A stretch of 64,000 nt of DNA from JACCXM01 sp046328335 (lineage in GTDB: Bacteria; Chloroflexota; Chloroflexia; Thermomicrobiales; UBA6265). A model generated the notes under the pieces. That model was not told where the DNA came from, did not search any database, and saw nothing but the letters and a program-made list of their open reading frames with translations. The stretch is taken from assembly GCA_046328335.1 (NCBI GenBank), contig JAXLWU010000025.1, positions 1 to 64,000 on the forward strand. The letters run 5' to 3'. The position numbers and the translations under genes are program-made. Positions 25,565 to 33,760 of this stretch are shown piece after piece; within the stretch, counting starts at the first letter, position 1; each line of letters opens with the position of its first letter.

Positions 25565-26757
25565 CGGAGGCGCTCCATGTGCCGGTCGCGGTGATCGGCG
25601 GTGGTCCCGCCGGCGTCAGCGCGGCCCTCGCGCTGGCGCGGCACGGCATGGGCGTGCTGGTGCTGGAAAAAGGGGATGGCCGCGGCACCGCGATCGGCGA
25701 GAGTCTGGCGCCGTCGGCCAATCCGCTACTGCACCGGCTGGGGTTGTACGACGCCCTGCTCGCGAGTGATCCCTTGCCCTGCTACGGGAACCGCTCGGCG
25801 TGGGGCGGCGATGGCGCGCTCGCCGATCGCGATTCCCTGCGCGAGCCTTTCGGGCACGGCTGGCATCTCGATCGCGCGGCGTTCAATGCCAGCCTCCTCA
25901 CGGCCGCCGCCGATGGCGGTGCTCTGGTCTGGCGTGGCGCCCGGGTCGTCTCACTGGAACAGGACCAGCGAACGTGGCGGCTCCAGGTCGCGGCCGGGTC
26001 CTCCATGCGGCTGGTGACGAGCGACTATCTCATCGACGCCAGTGGCCGCGCCGGAATTGTCGCGCGCCACCAGGGGGTGCGGCGCCGCGTGATCGATTCG
26101 CTGGTCGCCGCCGTCGCTTTCCTCGAATCGGGAGCGTCTGCCTCTTGCGATGCGACCACGCTGGTGGAGGCCGTCGCGGCTGGCTGGTGGTACACGGCGC
26201 TCCTCCCCAGCGGACGGGCTACCGTCGCCTGGTTCACCGATCCCGATCTCCTCGCCCGCACCGGTGCCTGGCGTCCGGCGGCATGGTGGCGACTGCTGGC
26301 AGAAACCGTCGCCACCCGGGAACGGGCCGCCGCGCATGGCCCCGCGCCGCCAGTATCGATCCGGGTGATGCCGGCCGGGAGCGGTCTGCTCACCCGCCTC
26401 GCTGGCGAGGGCTGGCTTGCCGTGGGCGACGCCGCAGCCTCGTTCGATCCGCTCTCGTCGCACGGCATCGGCAGCGCCCTGGTGGGTGGACACCAGGCCG
26501 CCCGCGCCGCTGCTTCCTGGCTTGCCGGAGACGAAACCGCCCATGCCGCCTACACCGATCACGTGGTCGGCGCGTTCGCCCACTATCTCTGGCTCCGCCA
26601 CGCTTACTATGCCGACGAGCAGCGCTGGCCCGAGGCCCCTTTCTGGCGCCGCCGCCACGTCTCCGGACGGCAACCCATGTCCCGGTATGAGCATCTCGCC
26701 CATCGCGATGGGCGAGGGGGTGGGGTGAGGGTGAGTGCCGCGATATCGCGGCATTGA
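25561..26757 (+). CDS. lodB: LodB-like FAD-dependent oxidoreductase (CTQ maturation)
   Basis: A 398-residue flavoprotein starting MTEALHVPVAVIGGGPAGVS, a Rossmann GxGxxG FAD motif. GLLTRLAGEGWLAVGDAAAS gives the second FAD-contact region of the tryptophan-halogenase/PHBH-like group. Such flavoproteins are required to form the CTQ cofactor in LodA-type oxidases; the 4-bp overlap with the LodA gene supports this job. The last ~18 residues come from a family B repeat that runs into the gene (HLAHRDGRGGGVRVSAAISRH), so the original end was probably around residue 375. Confidence 0.8.
   Translation: MTEALHVPVAVIGGGPAGVSAALALARHGMGVLVLEKGDGRGTAIGESLAPSANPLLHRLGLYDALLASDPLPCYGNRSAWGGDGALADRDSLREPFGHGWHLDRAAFNASLLTAAADGGALVWRGARVVSLEQDQRTWRLQVAAGSSMRLVTSDYLIDASGRAGIVARHQGVRRRVIDSLVAAVAFLESGASASCDATTLVEAVAAGWWYTALLPSGRATVAWFTDPDLLARTGAWRPAAWWRLLAETVATRERAAAHGPAPPVSIRVMPAGSGLLTRLAGEGWLAVGDAAASFDPLSSHGIGSALVGGHQAARAAASWLAGDETAHAAYTDHVVGAFAHYLWLRHAYYADEQRWPEAPFWRRRHVSGRQPMSRYEHLAHRDGRGGGVRVSAAISRH
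26694..26734. repeat. Family B fragment inside the 3' end of the LodB-like gene
   Basis: GCCCATCGCGATGGGCGAGG then GGGTGGGGTGAGGGTGAG. It is translated as the tail of the flavoprotein. Confidence 0.55.
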
Positions 26758-26783
26758 TCATCCAACTTCGTTGCTGCCCCCTC

Positions 26784-26812
26784 TCGACAGCCGCGCCGGA
26801 AAGGACTATGAT
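26784..26812 (+). promoter_or_regulatory. Sigma-70-like promoter for a short transcript
   Basis: TCGACA (26784-26789), a 17-nt spacer and TATGAT (26807-26812), placing a start near 26819. A terminator palindrome lies ~150 bases downstream, so the unit would be ~170 nt. Confidence 0.45.
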
Positions 26813-26924
26813 GATGGCGGGGTACCCTCCGGACGATTCGTCATCACAGGAAAGGAGGCGCACCGTCGCACTTAGGCTCAATACCTCGAAATACCAGTGT
26901 GTGCCCTCCAACCAGAGGGTGTGA
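26808..26924 (+). CDS. Possible 38-residue small ORF
   Basis: GGAAAGGA precedes three consecutive ATG codons (26808, 26811, 26814). The frame runs MMMAGYPPDD ... QRRRTVAL-like basic middle (ERRRTVALRLNTSK) to TGA at 26922. The ATGs overlap the -10 box of the promoter reading, so small protein and ncRNA are competing interpretations. No homology is recognised. Confidence 0.25.
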   Translation: MMMAGYPPDDSSSQERRRTVALRLNTSKYQCVPSNQRV

Positions 26925-26994
26925 CCTTTCCCACTGACACCGGGAAGGCCTGAATTCGAGCTGAAGGGCGGAATCGCGATTCCGCCCTTCGGTT
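26819..26994 (+). ncRNA. Candidate structured small RNA
   Basis: Between the promoter-like pair and the terminator there are nested pairings: CCCTC (26904) with GAGGG (26915); CCTTTCCC (26925) with GGGAAGG (26942). They compete with GGTGT (26918) against ACACC (26937) and CAGTG (26895) against CACTG (26932). Mutually exclusive stems before a strong terminator are typical of regulatory RNAs. Not assignable to a known class by eye. Confidence 0.35.
26963..26990 (+). terminator. 28-bp perfect palindrome with T-rich tail
   Basis: GAAGGGCGGAATCG is followed directly by CGATTCCGCCCTTC, then GGTTGTGTTG. It can act as a strong intrinsic terminator, about 40 bases after the small ORF stop. Confidence 0.7.
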
Positions 26995-27012
26995 GTGTTG
27001 ATCCGTTGTTTC

Positions 27013-27137
27013 GCTCTCCAGCGGCGTGCGAAGGACGTCACGTACCGACGCCGGAGGAATCTCGTCGTCCGTCGTGTCACGTACCGAACGCTGCGGTCCC
27101 TCGTTCCGCAGGACGACCCACACCGTCCCCACGTTGC
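27013..27137. repeat. Family A element
   Basis: GCGGCGTGCGAAGGACGTCA, GGAGGAATCTCGTCGTCC and GCGGTCCCTCGTTCCGCAGG mark a divergent copy in the 26758-27298 gap. Confidence 0.5.
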
Positions 27138-27298
27138 TGTATACGCCCGTTCCTCGCTCCCCTCCCGCGCAATTGCGGGGGGTCCCCTGATTCCCTTCTT
27201 GCGCCAGTACGGGACGCATCGGGCGTGGGCACGATTTGTGAATCGTTGCCACCGGGCTCACATGGGCTCCTCGCCGATGTCGTCGTCTGGAGCCTCCG

Positions 27299-28438
27299 CT
27301 GAGCATCACCCGTCTCGATCAGCAAACCGCGCCCGCGGCGGTCCCCACCGCTACTGGGCGCGTTCCAGACGCGCTCCGCCTGATCCTCGCTAGCGCCATC
27401 ACCCTCTTTCTGGTCCTTGCCCTGGAGCGGGTGCTGTGGGTCATCGCCTACCCGCTGGCGCTGGTTTTCGCCGGTGTCGTCATCGCGCAGGGTTTCGCGC
27501 CGCTGGTCGCCTGGTTGACCCGGTTCGTGCCGCGTCCGGTCGCCGCGGTCGGGCTCTACCTGGCGCTCCTCGCTGGCGTGGCAGGAGCGGTCTGGCTCCT
27601 GTTGCCGGCGGTTTTCGTGCAGGGCAATGAGATCGTCGCCCGGCTCCCCGTATTCGAGACCGGTCTCCGCCAGCCGATCGCGCGGTGGTCTCCGGTGAAC
27701 GTCGACGATATGGTGATGGCAACACGTGGGTTGGTCGCGCAGTTCACCAGTATCCTCCTCCAGTTGCCGGGGTTGGTTCTTTCCACCCTGACCACCCTGG
27801 CGCTGGTCTTTTTCCTGTCGCTCTACTGGTTGATCGCCCAACCGTCGCTGCGCGGGTGGGTCCTGAGCGTGATCCCGGAGGATCGCCGGGAGTTGGCGCG
27901 CGTGGTGATGGAGGAGACGGGGGCGACCGTTGGCGGCTATGCGCGGGGCGTTCTCCTGTCTGCCCTCTCGATCGCGCTCCTCACCTACGGCGGGCTCCTG
28001 CTGATCGGCGTACCGTCACCGTTGATGCTGGCGATCATTGCCGGCATTGGCGAGCTGATCCCGGTGCTGGGGCCGTTTCTCGCCGCCGGGCCGGCTATCG
28101 CGGTCGCCTTCGCCACCGATCCGGCGCGGGTGCCCATGGTGATCATCTTCTACGTCGTCCTCCAGCAGGTGGAGAGCAACATGGTGCTGCCGCTGATCAT
28201 GCGCGGCCAGGCGAAGATTCCACCGCTCCTTTCGCTGATCGCGTTTCTGATCGGAGCGGCGGTCGGCGGGGTGGTCGGCGCCATCGTCGCCGTCCCGCTC
28301 TTCGGCGCGCTGCGGGTGCTGGTGGTCCGCTTGCTGGTGCCGGCGCAGCGCGAGCTGGTGGGGGTCAGCGCGGCCGAGGCGGCGCGAGTACGGCGCGAAG
28401 AGACGGCGCGTGAGCCAGGCGCTGAGACCGATTCCTGA
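27299..28438 (+). CDS. AI-2E-family (UPF0118-like) membrane transporter, non-AUG start suspected
   Basis: From the first standard start (GTG 27431) the protein is 335 residues and begins inside the first membrane pair. The same frame is open back to 27242 and reads LRLILASAITLFLVLALERV before it, which fits the missing first helix. The first candidate start with a spaced GGAG is CTG 27299, giving ~379 residues, the usual family length. The core has the conserved ELIPVLGPFLAAGPAIAVA and LLSLIAFLIGAAVGGVVGAI segments. Family members export small molecules or ions; substrate unknown. Start uncertain; a sequencing error upstream is possible. Confidence 0.75.
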   Translation: MSITRLDQQTAPAAVPTATGRVPDALRLILASAITLFLVLALERVLWVIAYPLALVFAGVVIAQGFAPLVAWLTRFVPRPVAAVGLYLALLAGVAGAVWLLLPAVFVQGNEIVARLPVFETGLRQPIARWSPVNVDDMVMATRGLVAQFTSILLQLPGLVLSTLTTLALVFFLSLYWLIAQPSLRGWVLSVIPEDRRELARVVMEETGATVGGYARGVLLSALSIALLTYGGLLLIGVPSPLMLAIIAGIGELIPVLGPFLAAGPAIAVAFATDPARVPMVIIFYVVLQQVESNMVLPLIMRGQAKIPPLLSLIAFLIGAAVGGVVGAIVAVPLFGALRVLVVRLLVPAQRELVGVSAAEAARVRREETAREPGAETDS

Positions 28439-28609
28439 ATTCCAGTGACCGGTTGTCCCACTCGAGTGGGAACGCCGTCGCGATGGGCGCGCTCGAGCGC
28501 GGAACGACTCTTGCGGATAGGCTCCCAGACCGGCGGTGATCCACTGCTGGCAGGAATCCGCACCCATCACGCGCGGAGCGGCGGCTGCCGCTCCCGAAAG
28601 GCTTACACG

Positions 28610-30508
28610 GTGTTCGATCCAGGAGATGCAAACGACGCCTCCCAGCGCCGCAACCCACGCCGCCCGCTGCTCATCGCCTTCGTCATGCTCGGCCTTGGCG
28701 GGCTCGTGCTCCTCGCCATCCTCTTCCGCCCGCCCGCCTGGGCAGACACCTCACTGCCGTACTCGGTCTTCCTCGACGAGGTCGCCGCGGGGCACGTGGC
28801 CAAGGTCACCATCGCCGGGCAGCGGGTCAGTGGCGAGTTCGGCGCCGCCGCGGGGTCGAGTGCGCCCTCGAGTACGTCCTCGTCCGCTGCCCCCGCAAGC
28901 CGGGCCTTCGAAACGGTGATTCCCGCCGACGGCGCGACGGCGCTCATCGATACGCTGCGCACCAAGGGGGTGACGATCCAGGTCAAGGACGCGATGACGC
29001 CCAGCGGCGTCGATCCCACTTCGCTGCTGTGGCTGGTTGGCCTCCCGATCCTCCTCATCGGTGGTCTGATGTTCTTCTCCAAGCGGGGACCGGTGCAGAT
29101 GAACGCCGAGGCGTTCGGCCGCTCCCGGGCGCGCGATGTCTCCGCCAACCGGCCATCGACCACCTTTGCCGATGTCGCCAGCGAAGACGAGGCGAAGGCG
29201 GAGTTGCTGCAGGTGGTCGATTTCCTCCGCTCACCGGCCAAGTACCGTCGCCTCGGGGCGCGGTTGCCGCGGGGCGTCTTGCTGGTCGGCCCCCCCGGCA
29301 CCGGCAAGACGTTGCTGGCGCGGGCGGTGGCAGGCGAGGCCAACGTGCCGTTCTTCAGCGCCAGTTCGTCCGAATTCGTGGAGATGTTCGTCGGCGTCGG
29401 CGCCAGCCGGGTGCGCGATCTCTTTCAGCGGGCGCGACAGTCCGCTCCGGCAATTGTCTACCTGGATGAACTGGATGCCATCGGCCGCCGCCGCGGCGCT
29501 GCCGCCATGTCCGGCAACGACGAGCGGGAACAGACCCTCAACCAACTCCTGATCGAACTCGATGGCTTCGACGGACATGAGCAAATCGTCGTTCTCGCCT
29601 CGACCAACCGCCCGGATGTGCTCGATGCCGCGTTGCTGCGGCCGGGCCGCTTCGATCGCCAGGTGGTGGTGGGATTGCCCGACCGCCGCGGCCGCGAGGC
29701 GATTCTCCGCGTGCATGCCGCGCGTATCGTCCTCGATCCGGCGATCGATCTCGGGGCGCTGGCCGCGGCCACGCCAGGATTTGCTGGGGCCGATCTGGCC
29801 AACCTGATCAACGAGGCGGCGTTGATCGCCGCCCGCCACGATCGCCAAGCGGTGATCGCCGCCGATCTCGATGCCGCCCTCGACCGGGTTGTTCTCGGCA
29901 CTGAGCGCCCACTCTTGATCGGCCCGCGCGAGCGGGAGGTGATCGCCTATCACGAGGCCGGTCATGCGCTCGTCGCGCATCACATTCCGGGCGCCGATCC
30001 GGTGCGCAAGATCAGCATCATCGCCCGCGGACAGGCGCTGGGGGTCACAATCCAGGCCGCCGAGGAAGACCGCGTCAACCACTCCCGCGACGATCTCCTC
30101 GGTCGGCTGGCGGTCCTTCTTGGCGGCCGCGGCGCGGAAGAACTGGTCTTCCGCCAAATGACCACCGGCGCCCAGAACGATCTGAAGGAGGCGACCTCGC
30201 TGGCGCGGCGCATGGTCGGGCTCTGGGGCATGAGCGCGGAGATCGGTCCCTACTTTCTCGGTCTCGGCGAGCAGCACGCGATGCTTGGCTACCAGGGCGA
30301 ATCGGGCGTAGTGGTAAGCGATCAATTGCTGGCTCGCGCCGATGACGAGGTGCAACTGTTGCTCGCCGAAGCCCGGCGCCGGGCGGCGGATCTGCTTGTC
30401 GCCGAGCGAGCGCGGCTCGACCTTCTCGCCACCGCGCTGCTCGAGCGCGAGACCCTCGGTCCAGCAGACATCCTCGACCTCCTCGGCGCCCCCGCGCTGG
30501 CCGCCTGA
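28610..30508 (+). CDS. ftsH: FtsH-type membrane AAA+ zinc metalloprotease
   Basis: 632 residues from GTG 28610, with GAAAGG 8 nt upstream; longer in-frame starts reach 28445. Two membrane segments occur (~15-37 and ~140-160) around a periplasmic insert with a Ser/Ala/Pro-rich stretch. Walker A is GPPGTGKT (227-234), Walker B VYLDELDA (D286, E287), then FDRQVVVGLPD and the zinc site HEAGH (448-452). It degrades membrane and misfolded cytoplasmic proteins using ATP. Typical full length. A second FtsH elsewhere is likely, since this one lies among stress genes. Confidence 0.95.
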   Translation: MFDPGDANDASQRRNPRRPLLIAFVMLGLGGLVLLAILFRPPAWADTSLPYSVFLDEVAAGHVAKVTIAGQRVSGEFGAAAGSSAPSSTSSSAAPASRAFETVIPADGATALIDTLRTKGVTIQVKDAMTPSGVDPTSLLWLVGLPILLIGGLMFFSKRGPVQMNAEAFGRSRARDVSANRPSTTFADVASEDEAKAELLQVVDFLRSPAKYRRLGARLPRGVLLVGPPGTGKTLLARAVAGEANVPFFSASSSEFVEMFVGVGASRVRDLFQRARQSAPAIVYLDELDAIGRRRGAAAMSGNDEREQTLNQLLIELDGFDGHEQIVVLASTNRPDVLDAALLRPGRFDRQVVVGLPDRRGREAILRVHAARIVLDPAIDLGALAAATPGFAGADLANLINEAALIAARHDRQAVIAADLDAALDRVVLGTERPLLIGPREREVIAYHEAGHALVAHHIPGADPVRKISIIARGQALGVTIQAAEEDRVNHSRDDLLGRLAVLLGGRGAEELVFRQMTTGAQNDLKEATSLARRMVGLWGMSAEIGPYFLGLGEQHAMLGYQGESGVVVSDQLLARADDEVQLLLAEARRRAADLLVAERARLDLLATALLERETLGPADILDLLGAPALAA

Positions 30509-30672
30509 CGCCGGCGCGGGCGGAGTCCGCACCGGCGCCATCTGGTCACGTTCTTGCAAAGAGCGAGAGCAATGCCAGGGCGCTGCGGGCGTTGCGTCGT
30601 GAATCGGGCAACCGACGGCAGCCCGTACCGACCGGAAGCCACTCGCACGAAGATCATTCCAGGAGGCTGCAC

Positions 30673-31728
30673 ATGAAGTCGGTTCGTGTTGGATTGATGT
30701 CATTGGGAATCGTGTCGCTCTGTGCCGGGACGGTCCCGGCTCTGGCGCAGGATGTGCCGGACACCTCGTTTTCGGCGCGCATTGTTGCCGGAAGTTGTGA
30801 CGATCTCGCCCAGGAACCCGTAACGCAACTTGCCGATCTCACCTATGGTGTGGGCGAGGAAACCGGGACCAATGCGGCCAGCGGGGCGACGGCGCTGGCG
30901 GGATCGCCGGGAACGGTACTTGTCGCTACCAGTGTTACCAGGCTCGACACCGCCGTGCAGGACCTGACCGGCTCGCCGCACGCCGTCGCGGTCTTTTCCT
31001 CCCCCACCGCGGACGCCATGGACGCCGTCGCTTGCGGGCTGATCGGCGGCGTAACTCCGGAGCAGAATCTCTTCTTCGGTCTTACCGAACGCAATGACTC
31101 CGGATACGCAGGGGTGGGCTGGCTCAATTCCGGCGATACCGGGGCGCTGTTGACCCTGATGCTCACCTCGCTCACGGCGCCGGAGGCTGGCGTCATGCCT
31201 GCGATGGCGACCCCGGAGAGCGCGGCCGCCACTCCCACAACGATGAGCGCCAGCGTCACGCCATCGGTAGGCGGCGCGGCAGCGACGCCGATGACGGCCG
31301 CGTCCGAGGCGACTCCGGCCATGGCGGGATCGGCGGCATCACCGATGGCGGCCGCCTCCCCGGCCGGGAGCGCGGCATCGGCAGCTGGCACCCCTGCCGC
31401 GACCCCCGCCAGTAGTGGCGCGGCGGCCGCGCAGCCGGTGACGATCGAGGCGGTCGACATCGACTTCCGGCCAAGCGAAGCGACCATTCCCGCCAATACC
31501 GATGTGACCATCGATCTGCCGAACAACGGTTCGATCGTGCACACGTTCGTCATCAACGACAAGAACAACCCCGACGTGCCGAATCTCGACATCCGAGTCG
31601 AGATGGCGCCGGGCCAGACGGAGCAGGTGACCATCAATGCGCCCGCGGGCGACTACTATTACTGGTGCGATATCCCCGGCCACGAAGCCGCTGGCATGTT
31701 TGGCACGCTCCACGTGGTCCAGGGATAA
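30673..31728 (+). CDS. Secreted protein with C-terminal cupredoxin domain
   Basis: 351 residues with AGGAGG six bases before ATG 30673. A Sec-type signal (MKSVRVGLMSLGIVSLCAGT) ends at ALAQ. Residues ~30-165 form an unassigned domain; ~175-255 is low-complexity Ala/Pro/Thr/Ser linker; ~260-351 is a plastocyanin-like fold. Copper ligands are H290 (VHTF), C332, H337 and M342 in the C-x4-H-x4-M pattern of type 1 centres (WCDIPGHEAAGM). It may shuttle electrons or copper outside the membrane. Follows ftsH by 164 bp. Confidence 0.85.
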   Translation: MKSVRVGLMSLGIVSLCAGTVPALAQDVPDTSFSARIVAGSCDDLAQEPVTQLADLTYGVGEETGTNAASGATALAGSPGTVLVATSVTRLDTAVQDLTGSPHAVAVFSSPTADAMDAVACGLIGGVTPEQNLFFGLTERNDSGYAGVGWLNSGDTGALLTLMLTSLTAPEAGVMPAMATPESAAATPTTMSASVTPSVGGAAATPMTAASEATPAMAGSAASPMAAASPAGSAASAAGTPAATPASSGAAAAQPVTIEAVDIDFRPSEATIPANTDVTIDLPNNGSIVHTFVINDKNNPDVPNLDIRVEMAPGQTEQVTINAPAGDYYYWCDIPGHEAAGMFGTLHVVQG

Positions 31729-31792
31729 CCGCGGTGGCGACGCGCAACCGCCTCCAGGCAGCACCCATATACCCGAAAGCGGAGTCCCCTTC

Positions 31793-32461
31793 ATGTTGAT
31801 CCCGAGAACCACGAACCTGATCCCGACTGTCATCGAGAGCACCAATCGTGGCGAGCGCGCGTACGATATCTACTCGCGCTTGCTGAAGGACCGCATCATC
31901 TTTCTCGGCACTCCGGTCGATGACGACGTCGCCAACACGATCATTGCCCAGATGCTCTTCCTGGCGCACGAGGACCCGGATCAGGACATCAAGCTCTACA
32001 TCAATTCGCCCGGCGGGGTGATCTACTCCGGTCTGGCCATCTACGACACGATGCAGATGATCAAACCGGACGTGGCGACCTTCTGCATGGGGTTCGGCGC
32101 CAGTATGGGCGCGGTCCTGCTCGCCGCGGGGGCGCCCGGAAAGCGCTTCGCGCTCCCCAACGCGCGCATCCTCATTCACCAGGGTTCCGGTGGATTCAGC
32201 GGCGCCATCCCGGACATCGAGGTCGCCGCACGGGAAGCATTGACCCTCTCCGCCCGGTGCATCTCGATCATCGCGGCCCACAGTGGGCAGCCGTTCGATA
32301 AGGTCAAGCAGGATAGCGACCGCGATTTCTACATGACCGCGCCGGAGGCGAAGGCGTACGGCATCATCGACGAAGTGCTGGAACCCCCGGTGCGCGAGCG
32401 GGCCGAACCGCGATCCGGAGACGGCGCGGTGGTCAGTTCGCTCCAGTCCGGACGGAAGTAG
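31793..32461 (+). CDS. clpP: ATP-dependent Clp protease proteolytic subunit
   Basis: 222 residues from ATG 31793. The fold runs from RTTNLIPTVIES through DDDVANTIIAQMLFL and LYINSPGGVIYSGLAIYDTM. The catalytic triad is S104 (GFGASMGAVLLAAG), H129 (ILIHQ) and D174 (KQDSDRDFYM). Spacing S-to-H of 25 equals that of E. coli ClpP. The motif before Ser reads GFGAS instead of the usual GQAAS, which is unusual. It forms a barrel protease with ClpX or ClpC; no Clp ATPase is beside it. Follows the cupredoxin gene by 64 bp. Confidence 0.93.
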   Translation: MLIPRTTNLIPTVIESTNRGERAYDIYSRLLKDRIIFLGTPVDDDVANTIIAQMLFLAHEDPDQDIKLYINSPGGVIYSGLAIYDTMQMIKPDVATFCMGFGASMGAVLLAAGAPGKRFALPNARILIHQGSGGFSGAIPDIEVAAREALTLSARCISIIAAHSGQPFDKVKQDSDRDFYMTAPEAKAYGIIDEVLEPPVRERAEPRSGDGAVVSSLQSGRK

Positions 32462-32462
32462 G

Positions 32463-32582
32463 GCAGCACACGCAACGCGTGTCATCCCGAGGTACGAGGG
32501 ACCTCGGCGTGTTCGCTCATGTCTACCTGCGACGAGGTCCCTCGCGCTGGCTCGGGATGACGCACGCTATGCGCGGCGCTGG
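32463..32582. repeat. Family A element starting 2 bases after the clpP stop
   Basis: GTGTCATCCCGAGGTACGAG on the left and CGAGGTCCCTCG ... CGGGATGACGCACGC on the right form an inverted pair. The left boundary sits beside the TAG of clpP. Confidence 0.65.
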
Positions 32583-32708
32583 AATTGTCCTCCACCGCAG
32601 GCGGCGGCATACTCCCGATGATCGAGTCGAATCAGATGTCGCTGGCGATGTCGCGGCGTGGGCCTCAGCCCGGCGGCATCGCATGATGATCGGGAGGGAG
32701 AGACGGGC

Positions 32709-33206
32709 ATGTCGGCTCGCGACATGGATGAAACGCCGCACTCGCGGCGAGATGCGTTCGGCCTGCTTGGAGCGGGTCTGGCGGTTGCCGGCGGCATCGC
32801 CCTGGATGCGCCCCGTCAGGTGCTGGCGCAGGAGGCAACACCAGCGCCGCTGCCGCAGGATATGGCGGTTCCGGAAGATTTCCGGGTGGTGCTGCATGCC
32901 TCGTTGGAACAGCATTGGATCTACGTCATCAATAACCTGAAGAATCTCACGCGCGAATGGCCGAAGGCGAAACTGCGCGTCGTCGCCGACGGCACCGCGG
33001 TCTACAGCCTGCAGGGTCAAAACAACCTCACCGAAGCCTTGGCGGAATTTGCCCAAAAGGGGGTGGAATTCCAGGTCTGCCCCAACGCGCTACACGAGCA
33101 TCGCATTCCACCGGAAACCGTGCCCTCGTATGCCAAGACCAATTTTGGCGGCGTGGTGGCCCTGGTGGTGGCGCATCAGGAGGGGTACGTCTACATCAAG
33201 CCCTAG
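32709..33206 (+). CDS. Tat-exported DsrE/DsrF-like protein
   Basis: 165 residues; GGGAGGGAGAGAC precedes ATG 32709. A Tat signal (HSRRDAFGLLGAGLAVAGG) ends near LAQE. The mature part has the DsrE-like alpha/beta pattern: VVLHASLEQHWIYVINNLKN, KLRVVADGTAVY, VEFQVCPNAL. Other members carry sulfur, but the visible Cys (VCPNAL) is one of few, so sulfur transfer is not proven. Probably periplasmic or extracellular. Confidence 0.75.
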   Translation: MSARDMDETPHSRRDAFGLLGAGLAVAGGIALDAPRQVLAQEATPAPLPQDMAVPEDFRVVLHASLEQHWIYVINNLKNLTREWPKAKLRVVADGTAVYSLQGQNNLTEALAEFAQKGVEFQVCPNALHEHRIPPETVPSYAKTNFGGVVALVVAHQEGYVYIKP

Positions 33207-33230
33207 TGGGCGAGACTTTCCCTCGGCTCG

Positions 33231-33581
33231 TTAGCTGATCTCGCCTGATCCATGCCGCTGATCCTCGGCGAGATCGAGCAGTCCGCTGAGCGGCGCGGCG
33301 CTGGTGCGCAAGGCGTTGCCGAGATCGACCACCAAGGCGACGTCATGTGCTGGGGAAAGACCACCAAGCATGCGTGTGGCGATCTCCGCTCCCGCCCGGT
33401 CGAGATAGGCGCGGGCAACCTCCAGTGCGGCGGCTTCGGCCGCGCTGGGCGCGGGAACAGGAATTGGCGCAACGAACCCTGGCCACGGCGGAACCTCCTG
33501 CCACGAGCGTCTTCGCGAAGGCGGTCCCTTGCCGTGGCGCAGCAGCGCTCCGGGCCGGATGCGTTCGTATGTTCTCGTTGT
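33231..33581 (-). pseudogene. Start-less coding frame, probable frameshifted gene
   Basis: A 117-codon frame (ending TAA at 33233-33231) reads TYERIRPGALL, SWQEVPPWPGFVAPIPVPAP, VARAYLDRAGAEIATRMLGG and VALVVDLGNALRT. Its amino-acid makeup is coding-like, yet no ATG, GTG or TTG opens it before residue 71. An upstream TTG ACG AGT run in the next frame suggests a one-base shift near 33585. It may be a pseudogene, a non-AUG start (ACG at 33578) or a sequencing error. No family recognised; convergent with the DsrE-like gene. Confidence 0.5.
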
Positions 33582-33760
33582 TTACTCGTCAATGTGGAAC
33601 GCGCCGTCTCGGCTGTTGGTGAGCGCATGGCACGCAACCGGCAATGTGGTCCGGCAATTCGAAGAGCGATTCGAGTTACTATCTCGATCTGGAACGCTGG
33701 TGTTCGAGGCAAACTCAGTAGAGGAGTCGTGGGAGTCCGAATTTGAACTGCAAAGAATTG

